Assembly: GCA_042573625.1 (NCBI GenBank)
Contig: JBHPCZ010000156.1
Span: 1-6,843, forward strand
Source of the DNA: JBHPCZ01 sp042573625
GTDB lineage: Bacteria; Desulfobacterota; Desulfobacteria; Desulfobacterales; UBA11574
Direction: 5' to 3'
Length of the DNA: 6,843 nt
This document shows, one piece after another, positions 4,775 to 6,843 of this stretch. The position numbers and the translations under genes are program-made. Numbering within the stretch: position 1 is the first letter of the stretch; each line of letters begins with the position of its first letter. The notes under the pieces were generated by a model. The model was not told the origin of the DNA and searched no databases. It was given only the letters and a program-made list of their open reading frames with translations.

Positions 4775-6223
4775 TCAGCCGTTATTTCTGATATTATCGA
4801 TAATGCGGGTGGATGAAATCTCTTCGGTCACCGGAATCAGAACAACCCGTCCGCCAAATTGCTCAACGAGTTCCCGCCCCCGGACCGCTTCGGTCGCGTA
4901 GTTGCTCCCCTTTGTCAGCACATCCGGACGTACGGTTTCAATGAGACGGTCCAGTTCCTCCGAAGAAAAGATCACCACATAATCCACACTGTCGAGCGCG
5001 CTCAGGATACGAACACGCTCCTCTGCTCGGATGACAGGCCGCCCGGGGCCTTTAAGATGCTTTACGGAATCATCATCGTCTATGGCAACGATGAGGACAT
5101 CACCCTCCTGCTTTGAAGCGGAAAAAAGACGGATATGGCCGGCATGTAAAAGGTCGAAGCAGCCGTTGGTCAAGACCAGGCGCTGCCCCTTTTTTTTCAA
5201 ATCTTGCACCAGAACCGGAAGTTCGGACAGGTCCCTGTGCTTCAACAGGGTGTCATCCGAAGACGACTTCAGGGCGGCAACCAGCTCGTTTCTTGAAACC
5301 GTTGCCGTCCCGACCCGGCCCACAACAATTCCTGCGGCAGTGTTGGCAAGAACCGCCCCTTCTTCAAATGACGCCCCTGATGCGAGGGCAAGCCCCAGAA
5401 CAGCCAGTACCGTGTCACCGGCACCGGATACGTCATAGACCTGTCGTGCCTCGGACCGGATTTTACATGGCGCTTTCTCGCGTTCAAAAAGGATCATACC
5501 GTCTTTGCCGCAGGTGACCAAAAGGTTTCCAATGTCCACAGACTCAAGTATTCTGTCGCCGGCCTCGAAAAGGGTCGATTCATCGACGATCTCGATGCCG
5601 GCGGCCAGAGCCGCCTCCTTTTTGTTGGGCGTCAGTAAAGAGACCCCTGTATATTTCGAAAAATCGAGCCCTTTGGGATCGGCAATGACAATCTTGCTGT
5701 GTTTTCCGGCAGCTTCATTGATTCCTGAAATCATGGCATCTGTGATAAGGCCTTTCCCGTAGTCGGAAATCAGCACAACATCGATATCGGGCATCCTGTC
5801 CGCAATACATCCGGATAAATGCGCGAACGCCTGATCGGATATCTTTGCCCGGGTTTCCCTGTCGATTCTGAGGACATGCTGGTTGGCACCGATAACCCTT
5901 GTTTTCCGGGTCGTGGGCCGTTCCGGATCCTGAAAAACGCCCGCCACATCGACGTTGATTTCATTGAATATGCTGAGAAGACGTTTTCCATCTCTGCCCG
6001 TACCGATAACACCGACCGCCGAAACCCGGGCGCCCAGCGCAGCAAGGTTCTTGATCACATTTCCGGATCCGCCCAGAGTATATTCCTCTTTGGTTACCGT
6101 GACGACCTGCACGGGCGCTTCAGGAGATATCCGGTCAACCTCTCCCCAGACATACTCATCGATCATCAGATCGCCCACAACCAGGACGTTGCAGCTGTCG
6201 AATTTCGATATGTCTATATTCAT
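4775..6223 (-). CDS. hldE: Bifunctional heptose 7-phosphate kinase / heptose 1-phosphate adenylyltransferase
   Basis: HldE acts twice in the cytoplasmic route to ADP-heptose, the donor for the lipopolysaccharide inner core. Its N-terminal PfkB/ribokinase domain phosphorylates D-glycero-D-manno-heptose 7-phosphate at C1. After GmhB removes the C7 phosphate, the C-terminal domain adds AMP. The kinase (about 10-315) shows GGSGN (51-55), TPNKKEA (198-204) and GAGD (267-270) with catalytic D270. The nucleotidyltransferase (about 345-480) shows TNGCFDLLHAGH (352-363) with the HxGH site H360-H363, DDDDSVKHLKGPGRP and the ISSTRII motif (469-475). At 482 residues it matches the fused enzyme. The ATG lies 2 nt after the stop of the thioesterase gene, so translation is probably coupled; AAAAGG lies somewhat far upstream. 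No clear terminator follows. Confidence 0.97.
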   Translation of the reverse strand: MNIDISKFDSCNVLVVGDLMIDEYVWGEVDRISPEAPVQVVTVTKEEYTLGGSGNVIKNLAALGARVSAVGVIGTGRDGKRLLSIFNEINVDVAGVFQDPERPTTRKTRVIGANQHVLRIDRETRAKISDQAFAHLSGCIADRMPDIDVVLISDYGKGLITDAMISGINEAAGKHSKIVIADPKGLDFSKYTGVSLLTPNKKEAALAAGIEIVDESTLFEAGDRILESVDIGNLLVTCGKDGMILFEREKAPCKIRSEARQVYDVSGAGDTVLAVLGLALASGASFEEGAVLANTAAGIVVGRVGTATVSRNELVAALKSSSDDTLLKHRDLSELPVLVQDLKKKGQRLVLTNGCFDLLHAGHIRLFSASKQEGDVLIVAIDDDDSVKHLKGPGRPVIRAEERVRILSALDSVDYVVIFSSEELDRLIETVRPDVLTKGSNYATEAVRGRELVEQFGGRVVLIPVTEEISSTRIIDNIRNNG

Positions 6224-6225
6224 AA

Positions 6226-6645
6226 TTACGGCTTGCCTTTTCGAGAGTTATCCTCGATGAGTTTTTTTATGAGTTCAGGCGGACGTACCAATTGGCCGTT
6301 GCAATCCACGCAGGCATGTTTGGTGTAACCTTTGGCCAGGATTTTATCTTCGTCCTCACTGAAAACACGATAGTCAAACTTCATGCCCGCTTTGACACGC
6401 GTATCGAGCGTCGTTTCGATAACCAGGATATCATCGTATTGGGAGGGAGAGATGAATTTGCAATGAACTTCGGCTACCGGCAAATGGATGCCCGATGTTT
6501 CGATCTCTTTGTAAGAAATCCCGAGTTGCCTGAACAGATCGGAACGCCCGGCTTCGAACCAGCGGAAGTAGTTGGCGTGATAGACAAAACCCATTTTGTC
6601 CGTATCGCCGTAAATGACGCGGCATGTTGTTTTTTGTGTCAGCAT
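6226..6645 (-). CDS. YbgC-like hotdog-fold acyl-CoA thioesterase
   Basis: This 139-residue protein belongs to the 4-hydroxybenzoyl-CoA thioesterase/YbgC group and hydrolyses acyl-CoA (or acyl carrier) thioesters in the cytoplasm; the natural acyl group cannot be told. The signature IYGDTDKMGFVYHANYFRWF (11-30) contains the catalytic aspartate D16 and the VYHANY segment that starts the long hotdog helix. Strands around 57-115 complete the fold. Length is usual. GAGAAAG, about 9 nt before the ATG, is a modest ribosome site. The gene is directly upstream of hldE with a 2-nt gap, so they form an operon. YbgC proteins often sit with tol-pal envelope genes; here the link to envelope synthesis is through hldE. 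Confidence 0.9.
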   Translation of the reverse strand: MLTQKTTCRVIYGDTDKMGFVYHANYFRWFEAGRSDLFRQLGISYKEIETSGIHLPVAEVHCKFISPSQYDDILVIETTLDTRVKAGMKFDYRVFSEDEDKILAKGYTKHACVDCNGQLVRPPELIKKLIEDNSRKGKP

Positions 6646-6771
6646 TAAAGCTTTCTCAATCTTAATATTGATGGTTCTTCTTCAGATGAGTTGTAGAAAA
6701 TGCTGCCTTCAAGGCATACGAGCCTGTCTGAGGTTTACCCGCCCCTGGAGGGCAGACAAGGATTCGAGGAT
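6646..6771. other. Spacer between the thioesterase gene and the partial upstream gene
   Basis: The spacer holds a near-perfect palindrome TGCCTTCAAGGCA (about 6703-6715) and a larger hairpin with arms TGTCTG (6725-6730) and CAGACA (6753-6758) plus an inner GCCC/GGGC stem. Neither is followed by a T run on the minus strand. No convincing promoter for the thioesterase-hldE pair was found. Confidence 0.45.
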
Positions 6772-6799
6772 TCAAGGATTCAGGGGGCCAAGTGTTTTT
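6759..6799. repeat. Second GGATTCAAG-type repeat tract
   Basis: Two direct units, GGATTCGAGGATTCAA and GGATTCAGGGGGCC, run into AAGTGTTTT. The order TTCGAGGATTCAAGG...CAAGTGTTT matches the left arm of the element at 4551-4588, so both belong to one dispersed family. The tract overlaps the end of the partial gene at the window edge. No inverted partner is visible before the window ends. Confidence 0.7.
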
Positions 6800-6843
6800 T
6801 GAATCCGCCCTTTCAACTCCTCATAGGTATAGGTCACCGGAAA
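6772..6843 (-). CDS. 3' end of an unidentified minus-strand gene
   Basis: From the window edge one minus-strand frame stays open for 23 codons and reads FPVTYTYEELKGRIQKTLGP then LNP before a TGA at 6774-6772; the other two minus frames stop within a few codons. The piece looks like a real C-terminus (a strand-like VTYTY followed by a helix), but it is too short to name. The last few residues fall in the GGATTCAAG-type repeat, which may have replaced the original end. Direction and distance (126 nt) make it a possible first part of the thioesterase-hldE operon. Confidence 0.5.
   Translation of the reverse strand, partial: FPVTYTYEELKGRIQKTLGPLNP

Noticed and set aside
4859..6328. Several plus-strand frames of 85-169 codons opposite hldE and the thioesterase
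   Set aside because: They are shadows of GC-richer coding sequence on the minus strand, where catalytic motifs are intact throughout.

Overview
The window reads as a piece of a Gram-negative chromosome with mixed base composition. HldE, an enzyme of ADP-heptose supply for lipopolysaccharide, points to an outer membrane. The ferredoxin-type redox protein and the overall style would fit an anaerobic Desulfobacterota-like bacterium, but that placement is inference, with no marker in the window proving it.

The left 4 kb is accessory and AT-rich. It opens with an IS30-family insertion sequence (transposase 46-1044) whose right end lies at about 1027-1051. This end has cut into a tetratricopeptide-repeat gene on the minus strand and supplies its present stop codon. 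Next is a secreted protein with a C-terminal PAN/Apple-like domain (1569-2246), then 516 bases without a gene, then an EFR1-type flavodoxin/di-cluster ferredoxin gene (2763-3563). This redox gene is followed by a well-formed integron attC-like site (3648-3738), so it may be a captured gene cassette. It is also bracketed by two diverged copies (2548-2650 and 3738-3838) of a module of about 100 bp. Each copy holds a plausible promoter followed by a hairpin. The second copy runs straight into a strong intrinsic terminator, so it may specify a free-standing RNA of about 80 nt.

The boundary to the right half is an initiator tRNA-fMet (4008-4084, minus strand) with its own promoter and terminator. 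Its 3' end faces the accessory block. To the right, minus-strand housekeeping genes follow: a YggU/DUF167 protein (4140-4463), an inverted-repeat element of about 160 bp (4556-4716), hldE (4775-6223) and a YbgC-like hotdog thioesterase (6226-6645) 2 nt upstream of hldE, so these two are probably cotranscribed. The last bases hold the 3' end of another minus-strand gene (stop at 6772-6774).

The most notable structures are the attC-like site beside the redox gene, the duplicated promoter-hairpin module with its candidate small RNA, and a GGATTCAAG-rich repeat family seen twice. In both places this repeat writes the last residues (Leu-Asn-Pro-stop) of a minus-strand reading frame.
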